64,000 nt of DNA, taken from contig JAEYRX010000045.1 of the NCBI GenBank assembly GCA_023435225.1, positions 9,246 to 73,245 of the forward strand, read 5' to 3'. The notes below the pieces were generated by a model, which worked only from the letters and a program-made list of their open reading frames with translations, made no database searches and was not told where the DNA came from. This DNA comes from Bacillota bacterium (GTDB lineage Bacteria; Bacillota; UBA4882; UBA8346). Positions 52,298 to 61,038 of the stretch are shown here, one piece after another (position 1 is the stretch's first letter; the number at the start of each line of letters is the position of its first letter). The position numbers and the translations under genes are program-made.

Positions 52298-53167
52298 ATG
52301 TCAAATCGGGAAAAAATCAAGCGGATTATTAACGAGGGCCCGGTGGAGAAACTGACGGAACAATTATTTATTGCTGCAGCTTGTCTTGATACGGATATTA
52401 TGATTGGGATCGAGCCGTGTGAAGCTTACCAGGATATATTTGAGGCTTACCGGGTTTGCGCTGAAAACGGGATGACCGAGGCTTGGTTCGAACTGGGAAA
52501 GTGTTATAAAAATGGAATCGGCACGAAAGCTAATCGGAGAAAAGCGCTTGAATGTTACGCCAAGGCCGGTTTAAGCGATCCGGAAACAGGGGATATAACT
52601 GTAGCTAAGCATTTGTACTGGGTAGCCAATGAATATCAGGAAGCATTTGAATATTGCAAAAAAGCGTTAAAAGGGCCCGACAAGGATGGAGAGGCCCACT
52701 ATTTAATGGGATTGATGAGTTACAATGGTTATGGAACTCGAAAAAATATCAAAGAAAGTTTTACATATCATCAAAAGGCTGCTGAACTGGGAAATCCGGA
52801 TGCCATGTTTGAGATGTACGTGCTCATCTCTACCGGCCAGGGATGTGAACAGGATAATGAAGCAGCATTGGAATGGTGTATAAAAGCGGCTGAGAAAGGT
52901 CAAACCAGAGCCTGTTACAATATGGGCGCATTTTACGCTACCGGACGCGGGGTTGAACTTGATGTGAAACAATCGGAGTGTTGGTATGATCGGGCAGCCC
53001 GGAACGGTCACGGTAAAGCTGCGGCTACTCTCGGCGTGATGTACCTACAGGGCGAGATCGAAGCCAAAAATGCTAAGAAAAAAGCTGAAGAATATTTCCA
53101 ATTAGCCGAAGAGAACGATTTTGAGGTGAATGAGTTTTTAGAAAAATTAGGGTTAGAACGTAAATAA
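52298..53167 (+). CDS. Sel1-like repeat protein
   Basis: 289 residues made of TPR-like Sel1 repeats, about 36 residues each (AWFELGKCYKNGIGTKANRRKA, AHYLMGLMSYNGYGTRKN, ACYNMGAFYATGRGVELDVK). These form a helical scaffold for protein contacts. No signal peptide. ATG 52298 is 7 bases after GGAGGT. Neighbouring immunity-like genes suggest a related role, unproven. Confidence 0.85.
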   Translation: MSNREKIKRIINEGPVEKLTEQLFIAAACLDTDIMIGIEPCEAYQDIFEAYRVCAENGMTEAWFELGKCYKNGIGTKANRRKALECYAKAGLSDPETGDITVAKHLYWVANEYQEAFEYCKKALKGPDKDGEAHYLMGLMSYNGYGTRKNIKESFTYHQKAAELGNPDAMFEMYVLISTGQGCEQDNEAALEWCIKAAEKGQTRACYNMGAFYATGRGVELDVKQSECWYDRAARNGHGKAAATLGVMYLQGEIEAKNAKKKAEEYFQLAEENDFEVNEFLEKLGLERK

Positions 53168-53184
53168 CTAAGAGGAAGGTTAAG

Positions 53185-53247
53185 ATGGATCAACTTTTAT
53201 TACATAATGCAATGCAAAATTACAATCAGAAAGGATACCGGGAATGA
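53185..53247 (+). CDS. Possible 20-residue peptide
   Basis: ATG at 53185 after AGGAAGG, ending at TGA 53245. It may be a degraded gene start rather than a real peptide. Confidence 0.25.
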   Translation: MDQLLLHNAMQNYNQKGYRE

Positions 53248-53262
53248 ATGGAGTTGTTGTAA

Positions 53263-54423
53263 ATGAGAAAACTTAGATGCGATCTGGCCATTTGTTTCCA
53301 TGAAAGTTTGGAAAACTGGCACCAGATCACCGATCGCCTGGATCGGTTCTTTATTCTTTTAGAACAATACGGATTATCGGAAAACCTTCACTATTGGGGT
53401 AGGTACAAACTTCACCGGAAAATCCGGTCGTCGTTACCGGATATCTTGAGTCAATTAAAGAAATCCCCACCGGAATCGTTTGAGTTGGGAGATATTCGTA
53501 ATGTTGAAATTGAAGAAGATTTAAGCCTTGGGATCGATTTTTTCTCGGACCGGCAGCTTTCAATCAGGCTGATTATTAATGAAAAATATTTCACCCCAAA
53601 TCTGTTGGAGAATATGATTGGTTTTATCTTGGATTTGTATCGGGATTACAGTCAAGAAGCAGATTTGGGGCCAACCAAAATATCCTTGGAGGGAGTACCA
53701 TTTCAGCGAATCCGTCCGGCCCGGGTCATGTCAAGTTTCTTAGATGATGGAATTATCGATTTCTATGATCACATTTACTATAATCGGCGTGCCGAAGAAC
53801 GGCAAAAGGAAGACGAGGGATATACTGTTTATTTGGGAGATACCCTTGTCGATCCAACTAGTAGTGATTATTTATCAGGGTTCAATGGCGATATCGATAA
53901 GATACGTACTGCGGACTTACCGGCGCCTTGGAGCCGAAGCAATGAGGGAAGTTTAACAATCATCCGCTATTTGGACGACCTGTCAGCTTCGGATGCTGAA
54001 ATTGCCGAAATGTTTACCAAACGGCTGAAATGGTTATATGAGAATTTACGTCCGGGAATTGATGATCACTGGAACGAACTGGGCGACAATCGGGAAGATT
54101 ATTTTAACTTGCAAACTCATTCTTTATTAACGTTTTATAATGATTATTTAAAAAAAGGCTTTAAAAGCATGGTTATAAACCCCGATGGCAGTATTGACGA
54201 GGAATTGTTCAGCAGTATTAAATCGTGGATTTCCAATCATAGATTACCGGATAACACCCCGCTTGAAACAATGGATATCATAATGCCCAACCGGGATTCG
54301 GTTTTGCAAATATATGAAAGGGCAAAATCAATCGGTGTGGCTAAAGTATTATATCCGGATAATAAACGGCGATTATGGAACCCGTTTCCGGAGGGAGAAT
54401 GGCTGGATTTATTTATAAAATAA
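53263..54423 (+). CDS. Unrecognised 386-residue protein
   Basis: Soluble, acidic, with no membrane segment and no motif I recognise. GGAG is 9 bases before the ATG. The last 60 bp of the gene recur, frameshifted, at 62523, so the gene family has been duplicated in this region. The setting resembles polymorphic-toxin immunity arrays. Confidence 0.7.
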   Translation: MRKLRCDLAICFHESLENWHQITDRLDRFFILLEQYGLSENLHYWGRYKLHRKIRSSLPDILSQLKKSPPESFELGDIRNVEIEEDLSLGIDFFSDRQLSIRLIINEKYFTPNLLENMIGFILDLYRDYSQEADLGPTKISLEGVPFQRIRPARVMSSFLDDGIIDFYDHIYYNRRAEERQKEDEGYTVYLGDTLVDPTSSDYLSGFNGDIDKIRTADLPAPWSRSNEGSLTIIRYLDDLSASDAEIAEMFTKRLKWLYENLRPGIDDHWNELGDNREDYFNLQTHSLLTFYNDYLKKGFKSMVINPDGSIDEELFSSIKSWISNHRLPDNTPLETMDIIMPNRDSVLQIYERAKSIGVAKVLYPDNKRRLWNPFPEGEWLDLFIK

Positions 54424-54820
54424 AATGATTATCCATTCAGATAAGGTTCCTAATAAAAAATGCTGGTGGAAAAGAAAGTAAGCCTAAAACCAGACCCTTT
54501 GTCCCTCGGCGGTATTCCATCCCTGGACCGCCGATCTTGAACCTTCCGTGGTTCTGGCCTGGATAGGGATAACCACCGTCCTACGTTGTAAATAAAACTA
54601 GAAGAATTTAAACATAGCCTCCACAGAATATAAGATTTTGGACTTCTATGAATGGTGGTTGCCCCTAATACAGGGGCAAGGGGTCCATAGCTAGACCAGC
54701 GAAAACTGTTACCCTCATTACATTATCGCCGATTTAACTGGATAGTCATTTTAAATAATGTTTTAGCCCTGAAGATATTTATCAATATTTTCGAATTAGA
54801 TAGAAAAAGGAGCGGTTCCA
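54424..54820. other. Non-coding region with three hairpins
   Basis: Hairpins: TCGGCGGT/ACCGCCGA (54506-54534), GTGGTT/AACCAC (54548-54576) and TGCCCCT/AGGGGCA (54660-54678). Higher GC than nearby spacers and no reading frame on either strand. Could be an RNA gene or a remnant of a transposon or intron. Confidence 0.45.
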
Positions 54821-55408
54821 ATGTCTATTTACGATACTTTTTTGGAAACCTATCCGGAGGCGATTGACGCCCAACCGGTACCTGAGACCGTCATTCAAAA
54901 ATATGAAGCCATCTTACCGGAGCCAATCATCAATCTCTGAAAGAAACATGGCTACGGCGGTTATGGTAAAGGGCTTGAAGCTATCGAAAGGGTTGAATAT
55001 TATTTGCAGGGCTTGAAGTTATCAAAATATCCTTTGAAAAAAATTGAGAGGTTATCCTGGGCGGCTTCTTCGGATATGGTATATCATATTTGGAACCAAT
55101 ACGACGGCGAGGATGACTATTTTGAAATCCGCTCCCTGGAGGGGATTGGGATCTGTTCGAATCTGAAAGAAATCTTTATCGAGTATCAGTGGAGGGTTAC
55201 GGATTTGACTCCTTTAAGCTCATTAAAGAAACTGGAAGAACTGACGGTCTTCTCGGGGAAGATCATCGTGGACAGTTTAAAACCCCTCTTGGAACTGCCC
55301 GCGTTAAAGAAAGTTAGGTTTGAAGGTATCCGGTTCAAAGACCAGCCGGAAACGGATGAAGTGGTGGCGCAGTTGAAAGGGAAGGGTGTTAAGGTTCAGA
55401 TAGATTGA
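54821..55408 (+). pseudogene. Chimeric, interrupted GAD-like gene
   Basis: The first 39 codons are nearly identical to the GAD-like gene at 63280, and so is the ribosome site. Then TGA replaces the TGG that encodes Trp in the intact copy. The frame continues after the TGA through KKHGYGGYGKGL and passes into unrelated sequence that reads open to 55408 and looks like a leucine-rich, two-strand-helix protein (LTPLSSLKKLEELTVFSGKI). So a recombined gene has gained a nonsense mutation. The downstream 134 codons from TTG 55004 might still be made. Confidence 0.7.
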
Positions 55409-55548
55409 TGCGACGATAAAGAAGACATTTTCCTTAAAGCGCTAAATTGTTGGTGAAATATAAACCATAAAGGAATCTGTTACGCGCAAAAAAACCATAT
55501 CTCATACTAAAGTTTTAGGCAGATCATACCGGAGTTTTATTGAAACTC

Positions 55549-55585
55549 AACCCGGACCCGAGCGATAATCGGTCCGGGTTTTTTA
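55549..55585 (+). terminator. Intrinsic terminator, copy 1
   Basis: Stem AACCCGGACC/GGTCCGGGTT with 12-base loop and T tail. A near-identical terminator, with similar flanking bases, is at 60120. Confidence 0.9.
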
Positions 55586-55593
55586 TTATGAGC

Positions 55594-55708
55594 GCCTGTT
55601 TCAAAAGTCTTTGATTTTTCATTTCAATACAATATATCGATAGTCTAAACCGGGTTAATCATTATATATTGTCTTGAAATTCTATAAAAATGTAATTTTG
55701 AAACAGGC
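55594..55708. repeat. MITE-like element 3
   Basis: 115 bp with perfect 13-bp terminal inverted repeats GCCTGTTTCAAAA/TTTTGAAACAGGC. The interior has CAATATAT and ATATATTG, as in the element at 40858. It ends 21 bp before the small LuxR gene. Confidence 0.65.
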
Positions 55709-55728
55709 TTGAAAGGAGAAATAAGCAA

Positions 55729-56040
55729 ATGAAAAAGTCATTTAACAAGTTTTTTTGGACTAGTTTAATCAGCAAGCTGGTATCTGTAAAGTCAGCATCG
55801 ATTAATATCGTTCGAAAAGGACGGACCGGTAAGGAATTTTATTTTTCCGAGAAAAGACTCTCTCTTCGTGAGCAGGAGGTTTTGGAGTACTTGGTTAGGG
55901 GAAAAAGCTATAAAGAGATCGCCGGGATTTTAAACATATCAACGGAAACAGTTAAGAAACATGCTTCGAATATTTATAAGAAGACCAATACCCATAATAA
56001 ATATGAATTGAAATATAGTGTTTTAGAGTTTGTAGGATAA
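55729..56040 (+). CDS. Small LuxR-type DNA-binding protein
   Basis: 103 residues: a basic, partly hydrophobic N-terminus, then a LuxR helix-turn-helix (LSLREQEVLEYLVRGKSYKEI, TETVKKHASNIYKKT). Closest to the copy at 51687; both end LEFxG. GAAAGGAG precedes the ATG. Confidence 0.82.
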   Translation: MKKSFNKFFWTSLISKLVSVKSASINIVRKGRTGKEFYFSEKRLSLREQEVLEYLVRGKSYKEIAGILNISTETVKKHASNIYKKTNTHNKYELKYSVLEFVG

Positions 56041-56052
56041 TCTTAAACCTAA

Positions 56053-56097
56053 TACCCCGAAAATAACCCAATGGGTTATTGTATTTTTAGTATAAAA
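56053..56097. promoter_or_regulatory. TACCCC motif, site 3
   Basis: TACCCCGAAAATAACCC (56053-56069), then GGGTTATTGTATTTTTAG (56073-56090) and TATAAAA. AATAACCC.A.A.T.GGGTTATT is a near-perfect palindrome. It lies about 70-110 bp upstream of the large secreted gene. Confidence 0.6.
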
Positions 56098-56168
56098 AAA
56101 TGTAAGGTAATTGAGCCAAAAATTGGTTGTTCATCCTTATAGACATTAATAAAATGGAGGAATTAAAA

Positions 56169-59100
56169 TTGAAGAAATATCCCTTGCTTATTTTGTTGTT
56201 CTTAGTAGTGCTATTACTCCCATTCCAAATCCAGGCTGAAGATAATTCGGTAAAAATAACCGAAGAGATGCAAGCTTGCAATTTAATGGAATATATCCGT
56301 AGTAACGGTCAAATTGATTACATCTATGCCTATAACCGGCCTCAACCGTGGCAAGAAGATGAAAGTAACCCTACATACTCCAGTGAAGCTTTTGTAACCC
56401 GCTTTTATAGTATAGTTTTAAGTAAAGCAGTTAATTGCCAAGTAAATAGTCAAGGCTTACCGGAAGTGTCGATTACAACAAGTACTATGAATAAGGTAAC
56501 TGTTCCGCAAAAAAATGATATCGTCTATTGCCCAATCAATGGCAAATCCCATTGGGCGATTGTTAAAAGTGTGAATAATGATGCAGTCACCTTGATTGAA
56601 CAAAACTATCGCTGGCAGATTCCCGGGGATGTTAATGGCGACAAGTTGACTAACACTATTGATTCCATGTTGATTGCTCAATATGTTTCCGGTATGGCGC
56701 CGCAAAACTTTGATATCTCCAAAGCTGATGTTAACTCCGACGGTATTGTCGATATGCTAGATGCCTTGTTAATTAGCCAATATTATGTGGATCTTATTAA
56801 CGGGTTTCCCAGTACGGATTGGTATACCACTAAAGATCGAGTTTTATCGATTGAAAAAGACAAACCGTTATTCTTCCGGGAAGCAAATACAAGTAATACG
56901 GTCTCCGGAAGAGTGCTTACCGCCGATGGGAGTACCGGAATACCGGGTGTTACCATCTCTTTCAGCAATGGCGCATCTGTTGTTACCGACAACAACGGCA
57001 ATTGGAGTAAGGATGGTTTAACCGGAACGTTTACTGTTGCCCCATCAAAAGTTGGTTATATATTTGATCAGAGTAGTAAGACTGTTACTGCCGGTATGAA
57101 TAACATTTACTTTAAAATGACCGGATTTATTGATGATTTTAATAATCCAGGCAGCGGATGGCGAAATTTTAAAGTCAATAATTATGATAGTGGATATAAA
57201 AATGGCGTATATGAAATCTTCAGTCAAAACGGAATCACTTCGGAGGAAGAGTTGACACCGTTCATCGTTTCTCAAGATTATACGATTGAAGTTGATTGCC
57301 GTGATCTTAGTTATTTTCAAGGAAAATATAATACATATGGACTTATTTTCGGTTACTCAGCTTCTACTTGTTATTATTTTAATATTGACCCATCCAGTCA
57401 AACGTATTCATTGGTTTTTTATAATCCTAGCGATAAACTGCAGTTTGGCACGGAAATATTTGACGAGCGGATCAATAAAACTGCGGTTAATACTTTAAAG
57501 GTTGTTAAAACCGGTAATCAAGCGGAATTATGGATTAACGGCAATAAGATTCAAACCGTTACCATAAATAACATGATTGGAAATCAGGTTGGGATTATGT
57601 CCAGTAACGATAGCTTTGGAGAAATTGTCCATCAATACGATAATTTTAAGTTTACAGCGAATAATAGTGAAGTCCCACCTCAGGGTTATACTGTATCCGG
57701 AAGAGTGCTTGCTATTGATGAAAGTGCCGGAATACCCGGTATTACAGTTGGTTTCAGTGATGGTTCTTCAGTTATTACCGATAATAATGGCAATTGGAGT
57801 AAAAGTGGTTTAACCGGAACGATCACCGTTACCCCATCGAAAGTTGGTTATACCTTTGACCAAAACAATCAGACTGTAACCCGCGCGCTTAATAATGTTA
57901 GCTTCAAAATGACCGGTTTTAATGATGATTTCAGTAATCCGGGCAGCGGGTGGCGCTCTTATAACAGCAGTGATAATAAATATACCTGTAATTACATAGC
58001 TGGTGAATATGAAATATATAATGATGCGATTCCGACAGTGGAAACTGAAATTCAGTCATTCCCCGTTCCCAACGATTATATCATCGAAGTTGATTGTCGC
58101 GACATTAGCAGCACACAATCAAATATGAACAGTCACGGAATCATCTTTGGTTATAATCCATCAAATAATACTTATTATTATTTTGGGATTGATATGGTTA
58201 GACAGGCCTATGAATTTGAATTTTATGATGTGGACAATATGCAATGCGATCTAAACAATTTCTGTGCTTTAATTAATAAAACGGGCAACAATCACTTGAA
58301 GGTAGTCAAAAAAGGAATTCTGGCGGAATTATGGATTAACGGCACTAAGCTGAAAACTGTTATCTTAAGCCATAATATTGGGAACAGGGTTGGATTAAAA
58401 AATTATCCCCTCGGTTCTACCCAAATGACCAGCCGTTTTGATAATTTTAAATTTTCACCTATCGTTAACAATGATCCTCAACCGGGGTATACCGTATCCG
58501 GACAAGTATTGAACAGCGATGAAAGTGCGGGAATACCGGGTGTTACTATCATTTTTGATAATGGTTCATTTGTTACTACTGATAGTAATGGCAATTGGAG
58601 CAAAGACGGTTTGAACGGCACCGCAACGATTACTCCGTTTAAAATAGGGTACACCTTTGACCGGGATAATCAGACAGTATATGGAGCTACCAATAATATC
58701 GACTTTATGATGACCGGTTTTTCCGATGATTTCCACGATTCAGACAGCGGATGGCGGGTTTTCAGTGATGCCGATAAGTATTCCTGTGATTATAAAACCG
58801 GAGGATATGAAATTTACAACAATAACGGCGGTAAAAGGGAACTAAGTCCACTGTCATTTCCAGTTTCTTGCGACTATATCATTGAAGTAGATTGCAGTGA
58901 TATCAGTGCTTTGCAAACAAATTACAATACTCATGGGATAGTATTCGGATATGAACCTTCCGCTTCGACTTATTATTATTTTAATATCGACCCGTCGACC
59001 CAAAGTTATTCTTTAGATTATTATGATCCAACCAATCCGCATTATGATACAGCCACCAAAAGCCTCTTCATTAATCAAACAGGTAGTAATAATTTAAAAG

Positions 59101-60074
59101 TAGTAAAAAAATGCGATCAAGTGGAATTATGGATTAATGGCAATAAGGTGAAAACAGTTACAATAATCTATCAAATGGGAAATTGGGTTGGAATCATGAA
59201 TTTTAATGACAGTGTGAGCTCTTCCATGACCAGCCGTTTTGATAACTTTAGATTTACGCCTGGCAGCCATATCGACACTCCACCTCAAGGTTATACAGTC
59301 TCCGGAAGAGTGCTTACTACCGATGAAAGTTCTGGAATACCCGGTGTTACCATTAGTTTTAGTGATGGTTCTTCCGTTATTACCGATAGTAATGGTAATT
59401 GGAATAAAAGCGGTTTAAATGGATCGGTCACAGTGACCCCATCGAAAGTTGGTTACACTTTCGACCAAAGTAGTCAGATTGTAACCGGTGCACTAAATAA
59501 TGTCAACTTCAAAATGACTGTATTTAATGATGATTTCAGCAATCCGGATAGCGGATGGCGGGTTTTTAGTGATACCGATATATATTCTTGTGGTTATAAA
59601 AACGGTGGCTATCAAATTTACAATAATAACGGTGGTCTTTTGGAGGTTGAATTAGTTCCTTTCTTTGCTCCGGCGGATAAATATACCATTGAAATCGAAT
59701 GCTGTGATGTTAGCCCAAGTCAAACAAATTACAATATGTATGGGATAGTGTTTGGTTTTGCAGCAGCTACTGAGAGTTTCTATTTCTTTAATATTGACCC
59801 CTCAACTCAAAGTTTCTCTTTGGATTATTATCATCCCAGCAAGCTGCAGTATGATACTCCAACATATTGCGCACAGATTAGTAAAAAGGCCTATAATAAA
59901 TTAAAAGTCGTTAGAAATAGTAATCAAGTAGAATTATGGATTAACGGTATAAAGGTGAAAACAGTCACTCTAAATAACCCGGTAGGTAATCAAATCGGGC
60001 TTTTGACCTTTAATGATAGTGTATCATCGTCAATGACGATCCGTTTTGATAATTTTAAATTTACAGCTAATTAA
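56169..60074 (+). CDS. Large secreted CHAP/dockerin protein with four repeats
   Basis: 1301 residues with a signal peptide (about 1-24). Next is a CHAP-like cysteine amidase-type region (about 30-145; EEMQACNLMEYI, then KSHWAIVKS), which in active enzymes cuts peptidoglycan. A type-I dockerin follows (about 151-210) with two Ca-binding loops, GDVNGDKLTNTIDSML and ADVNSDGIVDMLDALL. Then come four tandem units of about 265 residues (from about 239, 502, 769 and 1037). Each has a carboxypeptidase-regulatory-like fold (VSGRVL ... GIPGVTISF ... GYTFD) and a lectin/LamG-like fold (DDF.NP.SGW ... VELWINGxKVKTV ... FDNFKF). TTG 56169 follows GGAGG. Confidence 0.85.
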   Translation: MKKYPLLILLFLVVLLLPFQIQAEDNSVKITEEMQACNLMEYIRSNGQIDYIYAYNRPQPWQEDESNPTYSSEAFVTRFYSIVLSKAVNCQVNSQGLPEVSITTSTMNKVTVPQKNDIVYCPINGKSHWAIVKSVNNDAVTLIEQNYRWQIPGDVNGDKLTNTIDSMLIAQYVSGMAPQNFDISKADVNSDGIVDMLDALLISQYYVDLINGFPSTDWYTTKDRVLSIEKDKPLFFREANTSNTVSGRVLTADGSTGIPGVTISFSNGASVVTDNNGNWSKDGLTGTFTVAPSKVGYIFDQSSKTVTAGMNNIYFKMTGFIDDFNNPGSGWRNFKVNNYDSGYKNGVYEIFSQNGITSEEELTPFIVSQDYTIEVDCRDLSYFQGKYNTYGLIFGYSASTCYYFNIDPSSQTYSLVFYNPSDKLQFGTEIFDERINKTAVNTLKVVKTGNQAELWINGNKIQTVTINNMIGNQVGIMSSNDSFGEIVHQYDNFKFTANNSEVPPQGYTVSGRVLAIDESAGIPGITVGFSDGSSVITDNNGNWSKSGLTGTITVTPSKVGYTFDQNNQTVTRALNNVSFKMTGFNDDFSNPGSGWRSYNSSDNKYTCNYIAGEYEIYNDAIPTVETEIQSFPVPNDYIIEVDCRDISSTQSNMNSHGIIFGYNPSNNTYYYFGIDMVRQAYEFEFYDVDNMQCDLNNFCALINKTGNNHLKVVKKGILAELWINGTKLKTVILSHNIGNRVGLKNYPLGSTQMTSRFDNFKFSPIVNNDPQPGYTVSGQVLNSDESAGIPGVTIIFDNGSFVTTDSNGNWSKDGLNGTATITPFKIGYTFDRDNQTVYGATNNIDFMMTGFSDDFHDSDSGWRVFSDADKYSCDYKTGGYEIYNNNGGKRELSPLSFPVSCDYIIEVDCSDISALQTNYNTHGIVFGYEPSASTYYYFNIDPSTQSYSLDYYDPTNPHYDTATKSLFINQTGSNNLKVVKKCDQVELWINGNKVKTVTIIYQMGNWVGIMNFNDSVSSSMTSRFDNFRFTPGSHIDTPPQGYTVSGRVLTTDESSGIPGVTISFSDGSSVITDSNGNWNKSGLNGSVTVTPSKVGYTFDQSSQIVTGALNNVNFKMTVFNDDFSNPDSGWRVFSDTDIYSCGYKNGGYQIYNNNGGLLEVELVPFFAPADKYTIEIECCDVSPSQTNYNMYGIVFGFAAATESFYFFNIDPSTQSFSLDYYHPSKLQYDTPTYCAQISKKAYNKLKVVRNSNQVELWINGIKVKTVTLNNPVGNQIGLLTFNDSVSSSMTIRFDNFKFTAN

Positions 60075-60119
60075 TTCAACTTTCATCTTGCAGATGATAT
60101 CGGAGTTTTATTAAAAATC

Positions 60120-60154
60120 AACCCGGACCGAGCGATAATCGGTCCGGGTTTTTC
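60120..60154 (+). terminator. Intrinsic terminator, copy 2
   Basis: Stem AACCCGGACC/GGTCCGGGTT, T5 tail; twin of the one at 55549. Confidence 0.9.
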
Positions 60155-60157
60155 ATA

Positions 60158-60208
60158 TACCCCAAAAATACCCCGTTATTTTTAGCTGAATTCCCTGAAG
60201 GGTAATTG
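60158..60208. promoter_or_regulatory. TACCCC motif, site 4
   Basis: TACCCCAAAAATACCCC (60158-60174), then GGGTAATTG at 60200-60208. Upstream of the gene at 60328. Confidence 0.55.
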
Positions 60209-60327
60209 CTTATTATTTGATATTAGTGTATAGCTATAATTAAAGAATTGTTAGAATACTTGAGGTTGGAGTGAAAAATCGAACCAACGATGGTATCCAT
60301 AATGGAAAATCTATAATAGGAGCCTCT

Positions 60328-61023
60328 ATGTTTGATCTGATAAAACGTTTATGTTGCAAGAAAATTCCTTCCGGCAACCCGGTTAATATGAAACGTAAGA
60401 TTGATACCGCCTGGAATAATCATCCTGAAATTACAAATTTACTTAGCCCCCCCCCTGATCCTATAAGTAATTTCATTGATCTAGAGAGTATTTTTATTGA
60501 CTATATGAAATCAAGCGATTCCGGCCGGTTTGAATTATGGCTGGGAACATCAGGGACTTTGTCTGAACAGAACAAGAATAATCAAATTCATTTAGTTAAG
60601 AATTGCCATACCATTAATAAACTGGACAAGATCGATGTTACATATTTTTCCTTTAATTCGCTGGATAGACCTACTCATTATGCAGGCCAATTTATTTACA
60701 GAGGCAAAGTGATTCATATGACTGAGGAATATGAGTTTGATGCTTGTTTTGGAAAAGACCGTTTGTTTCGAAAAATTGTTTGTTTGCGAGACTGGTTTTG
60801 CTGTGACGAACTGCTGGTAATTCAGCAGGTTATGCAACCTTTGGTGTTACAGAAGGAAGCCAAACAGTATATTGAAGAAAAATACATAATGACATACCGC
60901 TTTGACCAGTCTGACGCCAGATATAATATCACCGAAAACGAACTGTATTTCGAACTGGAAATTGATCTGGAAACTTTGAGGGGCACCATAAAAAGGGCTC
61001 GTAAGTTTAGTAAAAATATGTAA
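60328..61023 (+). CDS. Unrecognised 231-residue protein
   Basis: Soluble protein with Cys-rich start (LIKRLCCKK) and a WFCCDE segment. ATG 60328 follows AGGAG; a GTG at 60271 in the same frame is possible but reads through low-quality sequence. 15 bp before the ankyrin gene, so probably one operon. Function unknown. Confidence 0.65.
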   Translation: MFDLIKRLCCKKIPSGNPVNMKRKIDTAWNNHPEITNLLSPPPDPISNFIDLESIFIDYMKSSDSGRFELWLGTSGTLSEQNKNNQIHLVKNCHTINKLDKIDVTYFSFNSLDRPTHYAGQFIYRGKVIHMTEEYEFDACFGKDRLFRKIVCLRDWFCCDELLVIQQVMQPLVLQKEAKQYIEEKYIMTYRFDQSDARYNITENELYFELEIDLETLRGTIKRARKFSKNM

Positions 61024-61038
61024 CGGAGGTAATTAAGG

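Noticed and set aside
54938..54940. TGA as selenocysteine
   Set aside because: The paralogue has Trp here, no SECIS-like hairpin was noticed just downstream, and other genes use TGA as stop.
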